From Pogonophryne albipinna (lineage: Eukaryota > Chordata > Actinopteri > Perciformes > Artedidraconidae), in assembly GCA_028583405.1 (NCBI GenBank), contig JAPTMU010000420.1, positions 1 to 64,000 on the forward strand: 64,000 nt of DNA. The letters are read 5' to 3'. A model generated the notes under the pieces. It made no database searches, had not been told where the DNA came from, and was given only the letters and a program-made list of their open reading frames with translations. Both the position numbers and the translations under genes were made by a program. Shown here piece by piece: positions 63,761-64,000 of this stretch (position 1 is the stretch's first letter; every line of letters begins with the position of its first letter).

Positions 63761-64000
63761 CCTGTTAAACCCCGAGCCTGTTTTTCAGGTTTCAGGCTCG
63801 AAAATGACAATAACTTCACTTCTAAAAGGTTTATATGAATAATTTTTGTTATCAAAGCAAGGTTACATCTGTGAGTTGGATGTAGAAGTGTCAGAATCAA
63901 TATAGATTTTTCTGTGTCAGAGTCAATTCAGATGGAACATAGCAAAAAAATGTAAATTCCTGTCTCCGCCTAAAGAAAACCCATTACATATAGTGAAGAC
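63761..64000. mobile_element. Terminal part of a TTAA-family transposon
   Basis: TTAA at 63757-63760, then CCTGTTAAACCCCGAGCC, the reverse complement of the end type seen at 45201-45216 and 49150-49165. It continues past the window edge. Confidence 0.65.

Overview
The window is vertebrate, almost certainly teleost fish, DNA from a repeat-dense, gene-poor region that may be pericentromeric. The tRNA genes are vertebrate-type (Cys-GCA, His-GTG, Arg-ACG, initiator Met, Thr-AGT). The interspersed repeats are those typical of fish: L2-clade LINEs, hAT and TTAA-specific DNA transposons and their short derivatives, class I (gamma/epsilon-like) endogenous retroviruses, and a non-autonomous LTR element. 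No intact single-copy host protein gene is evident. The species cannot be determined from the sequence alone.

Left part (1-19.3 kb). A decayed retroviral env runs rightward to its polypurine tract and stops about 30 bp into the 3' LTR, where a satellite begins. The satellite is a ~170-bp monomer with variant monomers arranged in higher-order periods (849 bp on the left, 1,156 bp on the right). It fills about 1.71-7.22 kb and 12.02-17.2 kb. Between these blocks sits tRNA array A (minus strand): seven ~690-bp units, each with Cys, Arg and His tRNA genes. The satellite stops and resumes at practically the same point of its monomer on the two sides of the array, so the array looks like one block inserted into the satellite. 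From 17.2 to 19.3 kb there are simple repeats and the two last exons of a RING-like gene fragment (minus).

Middle (19.3-28.3 kb). Two minus-strand copies of the same retrovirus family lie here. The proximal copy (LTR, Ser-type primer-binding site, leader, part of pol, env) has large internal deletions. The distal copy keeps RT, RNase H and integrase but carries a solo LTR inserted inside pol with a 4-bp target duplication. Between them are two exons of an unrecognised gene with matching intron phase. The distal copy runs into a 790-bp assembly gap.

tRNA array B (28.3-38.9 kb, plus strand). Fourteen units repeat the order Cys-His-Arg, in the opposite orientation to array A. Twelve of 15 Cys copies are a homogenised degenerate form followed by a duplicated T-arm remnant. 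Seven of 14 Arg genes have anticodon ACA in place of ACG while keeping a foldable cloverleaf.

Right part (38.9-64 kb). This is a mosaic of nested mobile elements. In order: duplicated 199-bp and 136-bp blocks; an ~83-bp tandem repeat split by an L2 fragment; a ~2-kb TTAA-flanked transposon; an L2 LINE with endonuclease and reverse transcriptase; two further TTAA elements; a hAT inserted into the BED-finger exon of another hAT; a RING-like terminal exon; a 3.8-kb LTR retrotransposon with LTRs that read as identical and an internal ORF built of minisatellites; single tRNA-iMet and tRNA-Thr genes; a TA-flanked inverted-repeat element; and a two-exon gene fragment whose intron holds another hAT. 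The window ends in LTR-like, GC-rich palindromic and TTAA-element sequence.
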